From: Bacillaceae bacterium
GTDB taxonomy: Bacteria; Bacillota; Bacilli; Bacillales; Amphibacillaceae
Length of the DNA: 7,314 nt
Direction: 5' to 3'
Assembly: GCA_030152985.1 (NCBI GenBank)
Contig: JASLIE010000092.1
Span: 1-7,314 of the forward strand
Under the pieces are notes generated by a model. It did no database searches, was not told the DNA's origin, and saw only the letters and a list, made by a program, of their open reading frames with translations. Numbering within the stretch: the stretch's first letter is position 1; each line of letters begins with the position of its first letter. Of the stretch, positions 1 to 6,858 are shown in pieces. A program made the position numbers and the translations under genes.

Positions 1-909
1 GCAGGACGTACCTTCGCTATTTGGGTCGTTTTATTTGCTTTAATTAGTTTTAATTTTCCGAATAGTTTTACTTGGATCGCACCCTACATTTCATTATTGC
101 TTGGTGTGATTATGTTTGGAATGGGCTTAACTTTATCTGTGAGTGATTTTAAAAATGTTTTTAAGATGCCTAAAAGTGTATTTATAGGTGTTTTAGCACA
201 GTTTAGTATAATGCCGACACTTGCTTATTTACTAGCGATTCTTTTTAAACTTCCACCAGAAATAGCGGTAGGTGTTATTTTAGTAGGATCAACTCCAGGA
301 GGCACCGCATCGAATGTTATGACATTTTTAGCAAAAGGGAATACTGCTTTATCTGTTAGTATTACAGCTGTCTCTACTTTATTAGCTCCAATTATTACGC
401 CTGTTTTAATGTTAGTTTTTGCAAGCAAATGGTTGCCGATATCAGCAGGAAGCATGGTGTGGTCAATTATTAAGATTGTTTTATTACCAATTATTTTAGG
501 GATTATTTTAAGAATTTTCTTTGAAAAACAGGTTGAGAAAACGACGGCAATTATGCCACTTGTGTCTGTTACCGGTATTGTTGTTGTGACATCAGCAGTA
601 GTTGCATTAAACACAGAGGCGATTATTTCGACCGGACTTGTTATTTTTTTAATCGTTGTTTTACATAACTTATTAGGTTTAACGATTGGCTTATTACTAG
701 CTCGTTTATTTAAATTAGATTTTAAAGATCAAAAAGCAATTTCAATCGAGGTAGGAATGCAAAACTCTGGCTTATCCGCAACGCTTGCCCTACAATATTT
801 TACACCAATCGCTGCAGTACCAAGTGCTTTATTTAGTGTTTGGCATAATATTTCTGGTCCAATCCTGGCCACTTATTGGAGTAGAAAAGATAAAAAACAC
901 GTTAGCTAG
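1..909 (+). CDS. Bile acid:sodium symporter (BASS) family transporter, 5'-truncated
   Basis: The reading frame is open from the first base to the TAG stop at 907-909, giving 302 visible residues. The true start lies upstream, and the first ATG-like codons inside the window fall within a hydrophobic helix, so they are not the start. The protein is a chain of hydrophobic segments typical of a roughly ten-helix inner-membrane carrier. Two BASS signatures are visible: GSTPGGTASN at visible residues 96-105, and EVGMQNSG at 250-257, the conserved polar stretch that in the family lies at the helix crossover and helps bind sodium. Family members such as Bacillus YocS and Salmonella PanS are about 320 residues, so only some 15-20 residues are missing. 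Known BASS proteins couple sodium to uptake of organic anions (bile acids, pantoate or ketopantoate, keto acids). The substrate here cannot be told from sequence. The last codons and the stop lie within the terminator stem. Confidence 0.9.
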   Translation, partial: AGRTFAIWVVLFALISFNFPNSFTWIAPYISLLLGVIMFGMGLTLSVSDFKNVFKMPKSVFIGVLAQFSIMPTLAYLLAILFKLPPEIAVGVILVGSTPGGTASNVMTFLAKGNTALSVSITAVSTLLAPIITPVLMLVFASKWLPISAGSMVWSIIKIVLLPIILGIILRIFFEKQVEKTTAIMPLVSVTGIVVVTSAVVALNTEAIISTGLVIFLIVVLHNLLGLTIGLLLARLFKLDFKDQKAISIEVGMQNSGLSATLALQYFTPIAAVPSALFSVWHNISGPILATYWSRKDKKHVS

Positions 910-923
910 CTAACGTGTTTTTT
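892..923. terminator. Bidirectional rho-independent terminator between convergent genes
   Basis: A perfect 32-nt inverted repeat runs from six A (892-897) to six T (918-923), with a core of ACACGTTAGC and its complement. On either strand the transcript folds into a stem followed by a U-run, so it can stop both the transporter (+) and the ytzB-like gene (-). It includes the last codons and TAG stop of the transporter and ends one base before the stop codon of the minus-strand gene. Confidence 0.9.
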
Positions 924-924
924 C

Positions 925-1242
925 TTATGCTGTAAAATAATCAACATCAATCACTGTGCCTGAATTTACATCTGAGTAAAATTCATATTCGATTGTGTCA
1001 TTGTCAACTTGACGTGTAATACCTCCACGATAAACAGTGTAAGGAAGTCCATTTTTCGTCATCGACATCGGTGTTACATAAATCCATGAACCTGTGATAG
1101 GACCACTTTCTGTGAAAAGTTTTTTTGCTTTTTCTAATGCAAGTTCTGGTGAAACTGTTTGTGTAGATTCGATTTGCGATTTTACAAAAAATCCGATTAA
1201 AAATCCAGCGATCGCTGCTAATATTGTTTTGCGATTTTTCAT
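925..1242 (-). CDS. ytzB: YtzB-like small membrane-anchored PepSY-type protein
   Basis: This gene encodes 105 residues. An in-frame GTG and ATG lie slightly upstream (1251, 1248), but they fall on the GAGGTGA ribosome binding site. The ATG at 1242 sits eight bases after GAGG and is the better start. The N-terminus MKNRKTILAAIAGFLIGFF is a positively charged end followed by one hydrophobic helix (about residues 6-20), indicating a membrane anchor or uncleaved signal with the rest outside. The remainder begins with a helix (SPELALEKAKKLF) followed by beta-rich sequence ending in IDVDYFTA, which fits the PepSY-like YtzB family of Bacillus by length, layout and position beside ytoP. PepSY domains are often proposed to modulate secreted peptidases, but no function is established here. 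The PepSY assignment is from memory of the family and is moderate. It is divergent from the M42 peptidase gene. Confidence 0.72.
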   Translation of the reverse strand: MKNRKTILAAIAGFLIGFFVKSQIESTQTVSPELALEKAKKLFTESGPITGSWIYVTPMSMTKNGLPYTVYRGGITRQVDNDTIEYEFYSDVNSGTVIDVDYFTA

Positions 1243-1262
1243 GTTCATCACCTCAATTACTA

Positions 1263-1292
1263 ATTATATCATTATTTTATAGGAATTGTCGA
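1263..1292 (-). promoter_or_regulatory. Sigma-A-type promoter of the ytzB-like gene
   Basis: Read on the minus strand, TCGACA (1292-1287, five of six matches to TTGACA) is followed by an 18-base spacer and a perfect TATAAT (1268-1263). Transcription would start near 1256, leaving a very short leader directly before the GAGG site. A second -10-like TATAAA (1281-1276) would give a longer leader but has no good -35. Confidence 0.6.
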
Positions 1293-1314
1293 AAAAAGTA
1301 ATTAAGTTTGTTAT
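1286..1314 (+). promoter_or_regulatory. Possible promoter of the M42 peptidase/DUF84 unit
   Basis: TTGTCG (1286-1291) and TGTTAT (1309-1314) are separated by 17 bases, each matching the sigma-A consensus at four of six positions. It is weaker than the opposing promoter, and its -35 overlaps that promoter's -35 on the other strand. The assignment is tentative. Confidence 0.3.
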
Positions 1315-1370
1315 TATTTAAATAGAAACACGATTAAATGAAGATCATTAAGAAAAGTGAGCTGATTAAA

Positions 1371-2435
1371 ATGAAGCAAGAAACATTAGATATGTTTAAG
1401 ACTTTAACTGAATTACAAGGAGCGCCTGGAGACGAGCGTCTTGTTCGAGAGTTTATGGAAAAAGAATTAAGCAAATACGCCGATGAACTGATTTATGATA
1501 ACTTAGGTGGAGTTTTTGGTGTTAAACATGGTGAGGGACCACGTGTCATGGTAGCAGGACATATGGATGAAGTCGGGTTTATGGTGACACAAATCACAGA
1601 GAATGGGATGATTCGTTTTCAAACGCTTGGCGGTTGGTGGAATCAGGTCATGCTCTCACAACAAGTTCAAATTATGACTGAAAACGGACCAATTATCGGT
1701 GTAATAGGTTCAATTCCGCCACATTTACTGACGGAAAGTGAACGTGCTAAACCAATGGAAATCAGTCATATGTTAATTGATATTGGTGCGGATGATAGGG
1801 AGGATGCACTAACTATCGGAATTAAACCTGGACAATCCATTCTTCCTATTTGCGAATTTACACCAATGGCAAATAAAAAGAAAATTATGGCTAAAGCATG
1901 GGATAATCGCTATGGATGTGGTTTGTCAATTGAACTTTTAAAAGAACTGCATGAAGAGAAACTTCCTAATACATTATTTTCAGGTGCAACCGTTCAAGAA
2001 GAAGTCGGCTTACGTGGGGCACAAGTTGCTGCGAATATGATTAAACCTGATATTTTTTATGCCTTAGATGCATCACCTGCAAATGATATGTCAGGCGATA
2101 AAAATCAATTTGGACATTTAGGTGAAGGTGCACTGTTACGGATTTTTGATCGGACAATGGTCACTCATAAAGGCATGCGAGAATTTATTTTAGATACTGC
2201 TGAATCAAATGACATTCCTTATCAATATTTTGTTTCTCAAGGCGGAACAGATGCAGGACGTGTGCATGTATCAAATGATGGTGTTCCGTCAAGCGTAATT
2301 GGTATTTGTTCACGCTATATTCACACATCGGCATCAATCATTCATGTAGACGACTATGCAGCAGCTAAAGAGCTATTAGTAAAGCTGGTTAGACAAACAG
2401 ATAAATCAACAGTTGAATCAATTCGGAGTAAGTAA
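1371..2435 (+). CDS. ytoP: M42 family metalloaminopeptidase (YtoP-like)
   Basis: A cytoplasmic di-metal aminopeptidase of the M42 glutamyl aminopeptidase/TET family, which removes N-terminal residues from peptides. From the chosen start it is 354 residues, the usual family length. The metal site is complete: H64 and D66 in GHMDEVG, D178 in AWDNR, E210 (general base) and E211 in QEEVG, D233 in ALDASPA, and H318 in YIHTSAS. The early motif [15 protein letters not shown] is also typical of the family. An in-frame ATG at 1338 would add 11 residues (365 aa) but has no ribosome binding site. The ATG at 1371 follows a weak GTGAG and puts the N-terminus where family members begin, so I prefer it, though the start remains uncertain. 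The stop codon abuts the start codon of the DUF84 gene, which indicates one transcript and probable translational coupling. Confidence 0.9.
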   Translation: MKQETLDMFKTLTELQGAPGDERLVREFMEKELSKYADELIYDNLGGVFGVKHGEGPRVMVAGHMDEVGFMVTQITENGMIRFQTLGGWWNQVMLSQQVQIMTENGPIIGVIGSIPPHLLTESERAKPMEISHMLIDIGADDREDALTIGIKPGQSILPICEFTPMANKKKIMAKAWDNRYGCGLSIELLKELHEEKLPNTLFSGATVQEEVGLRGAQVAANMIKPDIFYALDASPANDMSGDKNQFGHLGEGALLRIFDRTMVTHKGMREFILDTAESNDIPYQYFVSQGGTDAGRVHVSNDGVPSSVIGICSRYIHTSASIIHVDDYAAAKELLVKLVRQTDKSTVESIRSK

Positions 2436-2945
2436 ATGATTGTTGTCAGTTCTTTAAATCAAGCAAAAGTTTTGGCAGTAAAAGAAGTCTATCAATCAGA
2501 TCAAGTTAAAGCACGAGCTTATCCATCTCACGTGAGTCATCAACCAAAAAGCGATGAAGAAACACGGACAGGTGCAGTGAATCGTGCCTTAAATGCCCTC
2601 TCTGAAAACAAAGAAGCAATTTGTATTGGTTTAGAGGGTGGAGTAATGGAGGTAGGGGGAAAGCTTTATTTAACAAGCTGGGGAGCACTTGCTATTGAAG
2701 GAAGGGAAGTTATTACTGCTTCTGGTTTACGAATAGAGTTACCTAGTCATTTTAAAGAAGCCTTAAATAAAAGTGAATTGAGTGACTTAATTGATACTTA
2801 CACTCAAAGGATAAATACAAGAGAAAATTTAGGTGCAATTGGTGCCTTTACAAATGAACGAATCAATCGTAAAGAATTATTTAAGCAAATCGTTACTTTA
2901 TTAAAAGGACAATTTGAACATAAAAAAAAGCTCTCAAAAATTTGA
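2436..2945 (+). CDS. DUF84/YjjX-family inosine/xanthosine triphosphatase-like protein
   Basis: This gene encodes 169 residues. It begins immediately after the TAA of the M42 peptidase gene, with GGAG seven bases upstream of the ATG. Family features visible are an N-terminal strand with SSLNQAKVLAV (compare the TNPAK motif of YjjX), QPKSDEETRTGAVNR at residues 36-50, GLEGG at 65-69, and GAIGAFT at 133-139 near the C-terminus. E. coli YjjX and archaeal relatives hydrolyse ITP and XTP, removing deaminated purine nucleotides before they enter nucleic acids. The same activity is likely here but is inferred. The extreme C-terminus is lysine-rich because it is encoded by the ascending A-run and stem of the terminator, with the TGA stop inside the hairpin. 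There is no obvious functional link to the peptidase beyond co-transcription. Confidence 0.87.
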   Translation: MIVVSSLNQAKVLAVKEVYQSDQVKARAYPSHVSHQPKSDEETRTGAVNRALNALSENKEAICIGLEGGVMEVGGKLYLTSWGALAIEGREVITASGLRIELPSHFKEALNKSELSDLIDTYTQRINTRENLGAIGAFTNERINRKELFKQIVTLLKGQFEHKKKLSKI

Positions 2946-2953
2946 GAGCTTTT
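2926..2953. terminator. Bidirectional terminator between the DUF84 gene and ytoQ
   Basis: AGCTCTCAAA (2929-2938) pairs with TTTGAGAGCT (2941-2950), and three more A-T pairs extend the stem on each side. A-rich sequence on the left and T-rich on the right supply a U-run on either strand. It overlaps the TGA stop of the plus-strand gene (2943-2945) and ends two bases from the ytoQ stop, so both convergent genes share it. Confidence 0.88.
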
Positions 2954-2954
2954 C

Positions 2955-3395
2955 TTATTCATAAATATATTTAATTGCTTGAATTGCTTGTTCAACTGTT
3001 TCAACAGTTACATTTGCTTTATTAGAAAGCTCTTTTAAAGGATGGATCAGTGATTTAGGACGTATAATCAAAGTGGGTTTATTCTTAGCAATTGCTGCAC
3101 TTGCGTCCATAGCAGTATTCCATTGACGATATTCTTCACCGAAAAGAGCAACAACAATATCGGATTTTTCTAGCATAACTTGTGTTCGAAAGTTATTAAT
3201 CATCGAAGCAGCTTCGTCTTTATACAGTGGGCTTGGCTGAGCTCCAAGGATTTCCTCACCAATATTATCTGAACGATCATGGTCTGTTTGAGGTGAGACA
3301 AAGTCTAAAGGTAATTCATTTTCTTTTGCTAAAGCTTGAAATTGTTCGCGCCAATCTGTGTGAATTTCTCCGGCAAGATAAACAGTTAATTTCAT
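2955..3395 (-). CDS. ytoQ: YtoQ family protein (nucleoside 2-deoxyribosyltransferase-like)
   Basis: This gene encodes 146 residues, almost the length of B. subtilis YtoQ. The start is fixed by a strong AGGAGGGA site nine bases before the ATG at 3395. The frame stays open further upstream, but that part lies in the promoter region and reads like non-coding sequence. The N-terminus MKLTVYLAGEIHTDWREQF and the later motifs SPQTDHDRSD, RTQVMLEKSDIVVALFGE and WNTAMDASAA are characteristic of the YtoQ family. Its fold is related to nucleoside 2-deoxyribosyltransferases, with an N-terminal nucleotide-type strand and a later DASAA helix. No reaction has, to my knowledge, been shown for YtoQ, so a nucleoside or nucleotide substrate is only inferred from the fold. 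No signal or membrane segment is seen, so it should be cytoplasmic. It is convergent with the DUF84 gene and divergent from ytpP. Confidence 0.88.
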   Translation of the reverse strand: MKLTVYLAGEIHTDWREQFQALAKENELPLDFVSPQTDHDRSDNIGEEILGAQPSPLYKDEAASMINNFRTQVMLEKSDIVVALFGEEYRQWNTAMDASAAIAKNKPTLIIRPKSLIHPLKELSNKANVTVETVEQAIQAIKYIYE

Positions 3396-3417
3396 AAATA
3401 AATCCCTCCTAAACTTG

Positions 3418-3446
3418 ATTATACGAATAAAATTAAACATGTGCAA
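3418..3446 (-). promoter_or_regulatory. Promoter of ytoQ
   Basis: On the minus strand, TTGCAC (3446-3441) is followed by a 17-base spacer and a perfect TATAAT (3423-3418). The -35 keeps only the TTG. Transcription should start near 3411, a few bases before the AGGAGGGA ribosome binding site. Confidence 0.5.
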
Positions 3447-3465
3447 GATGTGAAGAAGAAACATT

Positions 3466-3493
3466 TTGTTTAATCTGATATACATAGTATGAT
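3466..3493 (+). promoter_or_regulatory. Candidate promoter of the ytpP-ytpQ-sftA operon
   Basis: TTGTTT (3466-3471), a 16-base spacer and TATGAT (3488-3493, five of six) precede ytpP. An alternative is an extended -10, TG-A-TATACA, at 3476-3484. Either would transcribe the downstream group. The two cannot be distinguished by eye. Confidence 0.42.
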
Positions 3494-3525
3494 AAAGGTA
3501 GAATAAAAGATAAAGGGTGGTTAAC

Positions 3526-3846
3526 ATGTTAAGGTTAAATACGGAGAAGGATTTTGAAGCAGTGATTAAATTGGATCGTGTGATTGTTCTTTTTTCAGCG
3601 GATTGGTGCCCAGATTGCCGAGTCATTGAGCCGTTTTTACCTAGCTTAGTAGAATCTTACTCAGAGATTACATTTGCGACCGCAAATCGTGATGAGTTTA
3701 TAGAAGTTGCACAAAAGTATAATATATTCGGTATCCCTAGCTTCTTAGCATTTCATAAGGGTGAGCTTGTAGATCAATTCATTAGTAAAAATCGAAAAAC
3801 TGAAGCGGAAATTAGAGAGTTTATTGATCAAATTAAATTTAATTAA
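3526..3846 (+). CDS. ytpP: YtpP, thioredoxin-like protein with WCPDC motif
   Basis: This gene encodes 106 residues, a single thioredoxin fold. An in-frame GTG at 3517 lies inside the AAAGGGTGG ribosome binding region, so the ATG at 3526, eight bases after AGGG, is the start. The active site is D26-W-C28-P-D-C31, which keeps both redox cysteines but replaces the usual GP of thioredoxin with PD. The cis-proline is P71 in FGIPSF. This matches Bacillus YtpP, a cytoplasmic thioredoxin-like protein whose physiological partner I do not know. There is no signal peptide. It is the first gene of a likely operon, and ytpQ follows after 19 bases with no terminator between them. Confidence 0.9.
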   Translation: MLRLNTEKDFEAVIKLDRVIVLFSADWCPDCRVIEPFLPSLVESYSEITFATANRDEFIEVAQKYNIFGIPSFLAFHKGELVDQFISKNRKTEAEIREFIDQIKFN

Positions 3847-3865
3847 TAAGGAGCGATCGATTTAG

Positions 3866-4678
3866 ATGACAATGAAAAGAATTAAGTTAAAGCGTATCTT
3901 AGAAGATGAATTTAAGCAGCAAGACTACCGAACCTCCTATAACAGAGATGAAGATGTTTTTAGAGTTGAATGGAAAGAAACAAGAGAAGGTGTGTCTGTC
4001 AAGTTACCGAGCGTAATTGCAAAATATAATGAACGTGGTCAAGTTGCCTTAGATGATTTAGTAGCTCATTTAAAACAAGGACTAGCAATGATGAATCTTG
4101 ATTATGATCTAACAAATAATGAAGCAAATATTTATCCAGTGATTCGCTCAACATCGTTTCCGATTGAAACAAAAGCAGGTAAAAAGTTGGTTTACAAGGA
4201 ACATACAGCAGAAACACGTATTTTTTATGCCTTGGATATTGGTAAATCTTATCGTTTAATTGATGAATCGATGTTAAGTGATACTTGGACAAGGGAAAGG
4301 GTTTCAGAAATCGCTTTATTTAATAATCGCTCACTTTCGACGAATTTAAAAAAGGATCAAGTAAGAGGAAATAGCTTTTATTTCCTAGCAACTCAGGATG
4401 GATATGATGCTTCGCGAATTTTAAATGAAAAGTTTTTGAATGAGCAACTTGAAAAAACAGTCGGTGAGATGACAGTGAGTGTGCCACATCAAGATGTTTT
4501 AATTATTGGTGATATTCAGAATGATGTTGGTTATGATATTTTAGCTCAAATGACAATGAAATTTTTTGCAGAAGGAAGAATCCCAATCACTTCACTTTCT
4601 TTTGTATATGATGAAAAAGGGTTAGAACCAATATTTATTTTAGCCAAAAACAAAGCTAAAACTGATGATAAAGAATAA
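3866..4678 (+). CDS. ytpQ: YtpQ, DUF1444 family protein of unknown function
   Basis: This gene encodes 270 residues, close to the length of Bacillus YtpQ. The chosen ATG (3866) is 12 bases after AAGGAG (3848-3853). The next ATG (3872) would be 18 bases away and is less likely. The protein is soluble and mixed alpha/beta, with no signal or membrane segment. It starts with the basic MTMKRIKLKRILEDEF and carries family-like stretches such as YPVIRSTSFP, LDIGKSYRLID and MTMKFFAEGRIPITSLSF towards the end. I recognise it as DUF1444 from these stretches and from its place directly after ytpP. I see no catalytic motif and propose no function. In Bacillus the next gene is normally ytpR, but here sftA follows after 68 bases. 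Confidence 0.87.
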   Translation: MTMKRIKLKRILEDEFKQQDYRTSYNRDEDVFRVEWKETREGVSVKLPSVIAKYNERGQVALDDLVAHLKQGLAMMNLDYDLTNNEANIYPVIRSTSFPIETKAGKKLVYKEHTAETRIFYALDIGKSYRLIDESMLSDTWTRERVSEIALFNNRSLSTNLKKDQVRGNSFYFLATQDGYDASRILNEKFLNEQLEKTVGEMTVSVPHQDVLIIGDIQNDVGYDILAQMTMKFFAEGRIPITSLSFVYDEKGLEPIFILAKNKAKTDDKE

Positions 4679-4680
4679 AT

Positions 4681-4713
4681 TATAATGCAATTATTGTTAA
4701 TAACTGATAAAAT
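4681..4713 (+). promoter_or_regulatory. Weak candidate internal promoter before sftA
   Basis: The 68-base gap after ytpQ holds a perfect TATAAT (4681-4686) with no convincing -35, and an extended -10, TG-A-TAAAAT (4705-4713), with a poor -35 (ATGCAA, 4685-4690) at 17-base spacing. Such AT-rich DNA yields chance matches, so this is only suggestive that sftA has its own start besides read-through from ytpP. Confidence 0.28.
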
Positions 4714-4746
4714 ATGAGTAAATAAACATAGGAATAGAGGGATTAT

Positions 4747-6825
4747 ATGTGGAAGCGAATTGTTAACTGGTTAAAGAATTGGGCTTTTGAAGAGGTAGAG
4801 GTCGAAGTCGAAGTCCCAATTGAAGAGCCAAAACAAAGAAAAGAAAAAGAAGAAAAAGCTGAGCATACTCCTTTTCGTTTTCCTGTGATTAATGACGAGA
4901 GTAAAGAAAATCTTTCAATTAATAAGCTTAAAGAAAGTCAAACAAAAGAATCAATTGAACAGCTTTCAAAAGAGTCGAGTCCGAAACAAATTTCAAGACA
5001 TTTATCACGCACAAATATTAGCTATCATACTAAACGGGATTTAAAAGTCTATGATGAGCCGGCCTATCTTAGGAAAAGAAAAAAACGAAATCAATTAGCT
5101 AGTGCTGAGCCAGAGAAGACAAAAAAAACCATTCAAACAGGAGATAAATTACCTCGTTTTTTACATGGATCAAGCCCAGATGAATTAGATAAGGTATTCA
5201 AACGTATAAGTAGTGAGAAGCAAGAAGTTATCGAAACAGCTAGTGAAATCAACCAAGTGAGTGAAGTAAATAAAATTAAAGAAGTTGAAAATAAAGAATC
5301 AATTAATAAGCCAGCCTTAGAACGTCAGGCACTTCAAGATAAGATTGAAGAAAATCTACAAATTCAGCCGAAAGAAAATCTAGTCATGACAAGAAAATCT
5401 AAGGCTGAAGAAGATAAGGCGCTCGATGTTCCTTATCATTTATTAAATGATCGTGAGCCTTTTGATGAATCTAAACTAGAGGACTGGTTAATTGAACAAA
5501 GTATCATCTTAGAAGATACGCTAAATCACTTCAAGGTAGATGCTAAAGTAGTTGATGTAACTCGAGGTCCAACTGTTACGAGTTTTGAGTTACAACCCAG
5601 TCCAGGTGTAAAAGTAAGTCGAATTCGAAATTTATCAGATGACTTAAAGTTGAGTTTAGCAGCTGAAGATATTCGAATATTAGCTCCAATACCTGGGAAA
5701 AATACGGTGGGTATTGAAGTACCCAATTTAGAAAGAGAAACAGTCAGTTTTCAAGAAGTGATCTCAAATGAAGCCTTTACTGAAAGTGATTCTCCCTTAT
5801 CAATTGCGCTTGGATTAGATGTAGAAGGAAATCCTTATATCACGCGAATTGATAAAATGCCCCACGGTCTAATTGCAGGAGCGACAGGGTCAGGGAAGAG
5901 TGTTTGTATTAATACGATTTTACTTAGCTTGATTTACAAAGCAAGTCCAGAAGAAGTTAAGTTTTTATTAATTGATCCTAAGATGATTGAACTCACTCCT
6001 TATAATGAAATACCACATCTCGTCTCTCCAGTTATAACAGATGCTAAAGCGGCAACCCAAGCTTTGAAGTGGGCAGTTAATGAGATGGAATCACGCTATG
6101 AGTTGTTTCTTGAAGAGGGAGTTCGTGATATTGATCGTTACAATGAGCGTGTAGATAAAGAAAATCGCCTGCCTTTTTTAGTAATTGTAATTGATGAACT
6201 TGCAGATCTTATGATGGTTGCACCACAAGATGTTGAGGAGTCAATTAGTCGAATTGCTCAAAAAGCTCGGGCAAGTGGAATTCATATGCTTGTGGCCACA
6301 CAACGTCCTTCTGTTGATGTGATTACAGGATTAATTAAATCAAATATTCCGACACGAATTTCATTTAGTGTATCGTCACAAATCGATTCACGTACAATCT
6401 TAGATGTTGCCGGTGCCGAAAAACTCCTAGGTAAAGGTGATATGTTATTTCTAGAAAATGGCTCAAATAAATTAGTGAGACTTCAAGGTCCTTTTGTTTC
6501 AGATGAAGAAGTTGATCGGGTAACTCATTATGCTAGGCAAAAAGGTGAGCCTACTTATTTATTTGAACAAGAACACTTGCTTGAACTTATTATTCAAGAA
6601 GAAGAAGAAGACGAACTCTTACCTGAGGTTGTATCATTTATTGCTGAAGAGCGCCAGGTAAGTATATCCTTATTGCAAAGACACTTTAGAATAGGTTATA
6701 ATCGAGCAGCACGTATGATTGACACGCTAGAAAACAAGGGTTATATTTCAGGACCAAAGGGGTCTAAACCGCGTGATGTTTTACTTGATAGAAGTGAAGT
6801 TAAGGAGCTATTAATTAAACAATAA
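4747..6825 (+). CDS. sftA: SftA, soluble FtsK/SpoIIIE-type DNA translocase
   Basis: This is a 692-residue ATP-driven DNA pump that clears chromosomal DNA from the division septum. Regions in order: an amphipathic, tryptophan-rich N-terminus (residues 1-14, WKRIVNWLKNWAF), an EV repeat (16-23), a K/E-rich probably disordered linker (about 24-225), the FtsK alpha domain (about 228-340), the RecA-like motor with Walker A GATGSGKS (378-385) and Walker B VIVIDELAD (479-487), an acidic hinge (QEEEEDE, to 623), and a C-terminal winged-helix gamma domain (about 624-687, with RIGYNRAARMIDTLE) that in relatives reads directional DNA signals. There are no transmembrane helices, which separates it from SpoIIIE and FtsK and fits SftA (formerly YtpS). 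B. subtilis SftA is about 950 residues, so the linker here is much shorter. The ATG follows AGAGGG closely. The neighbours ytpP and ytpQ support the identification. Confidence 0.92.
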   Translation: MWKRIVNWLKNWAFEEVEVEVEVPIEEPKQRKEKEEKAEHTPFRFPVINDESKENLSINKLKESQTKESIEQLSKESSPKQISRHLSRTNISYHTKRDLKVYDEPAYLRKRKKRNQLASAEPEKTKKTIQTGDKLPRFLHGSSPDELDKVFKRISSEKQEVIETASEINQVSEVNKIKEVENKESINKPALERQALQDKIEENLQIQPKENLVMTRKSKAEEDKALDVPYHLLNDREPFDESKLEDWLIEQSIILEDTLNHFKVDAKVVDVTRGPTVTSFELQPSPGVKVSRIRNLSDDLKLSLAAEDIRILAPIPGKNTVGIEVPNLERETVSFQEVISNEAFTESDSPLSIALGLDVEGNPYITRIDKMPHGLIAGATGSGKSVCINTILLSLIYKASPEEVKFLLIDPKMIELTPYNEIPHLVSPVITDAKAATQALKWAVNEMESRYELFLEEGVRDIDRYNERVDKENRLPFLVIVIDELADLMMVAPQDVEESISRIAQKARASGIHMLVATQRPSVDVITGLIKSNIPTRISFSVSSQIDSRTILDVAGAEKLLGKGDMLFLENGSNKLVRLQGPFVSDEEVDRVTHYARQKGEPTYLFEQEHLLELIIQEEEEDELLPEVVSFIAEERQVSISLLQRHFRIGYNRAARMIDTLENKGYISGPKGSKPRDVLLDRSEVKELLIKQ

Positions 6826-6858
6826 GCTTTAAAATTTCAAGTATAAGGAGCCATTTTG

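Noticed and set aside
225..614. A 129-codon minus-strand open frame inside the transporter gene.
   Set aside because: It is antisense to a clearly conserved BASS protein, has no ribosome binding site I can see, and its translation resembles no family.
1094..1282. A 62-codon plus-strand open frame antisense to the ytzB-like gene.
   Set aside because: It lies opposite the better-supported gene and its promoter, and the product looks random.
3544..3551. GAGAAGGA, one base from the SpoIIIE/SftA-type recognition octamer GAGAAGGG.
   Set aside because: It is a single inexact match inside ytpP coding sequence, expected by chance. No exact copy was noticed in the window.
3396..3626. Minus-strand reading frame stays open upstream of ytoQ for about 77 codons.
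   Set aside because: The strong AGGAGGGA site and the YtoQ family N-terminus fix the start at 3395. The upstream part covers the promoters of ytoQ and ytpP and the start of ytpP, and its translation looks non-coding.
3999..4292. A 97-codon minus-strand open frame inside ytpQ.
   Set aside because: It is antisense to a conserved gene and has no recognisable domain or start signal.
4682..4694. Small hairpin ATAAT-GCA-ATTAT after ytpQ, considered as a terminator.
   Set aside because: It is a five-pair A/T-only stem with no T-run, far too weak. It more likely reflects AT-rich composition.
4792..4815. Short direct repeat of GAAGTC-type units, considered as a mobile-element or recombination repeat.
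   Set aside because: It stays in frame, encodes the EV pairs of SftA, and has no flanking element or target duplication.
6826..6858. Possible riboswitch or leader before the nicotinate phosphoribosyltransferase gene.
   Set aside because: Only 33 bases are available, with a ribosome binding site and no structure large enough for a known aptamer.
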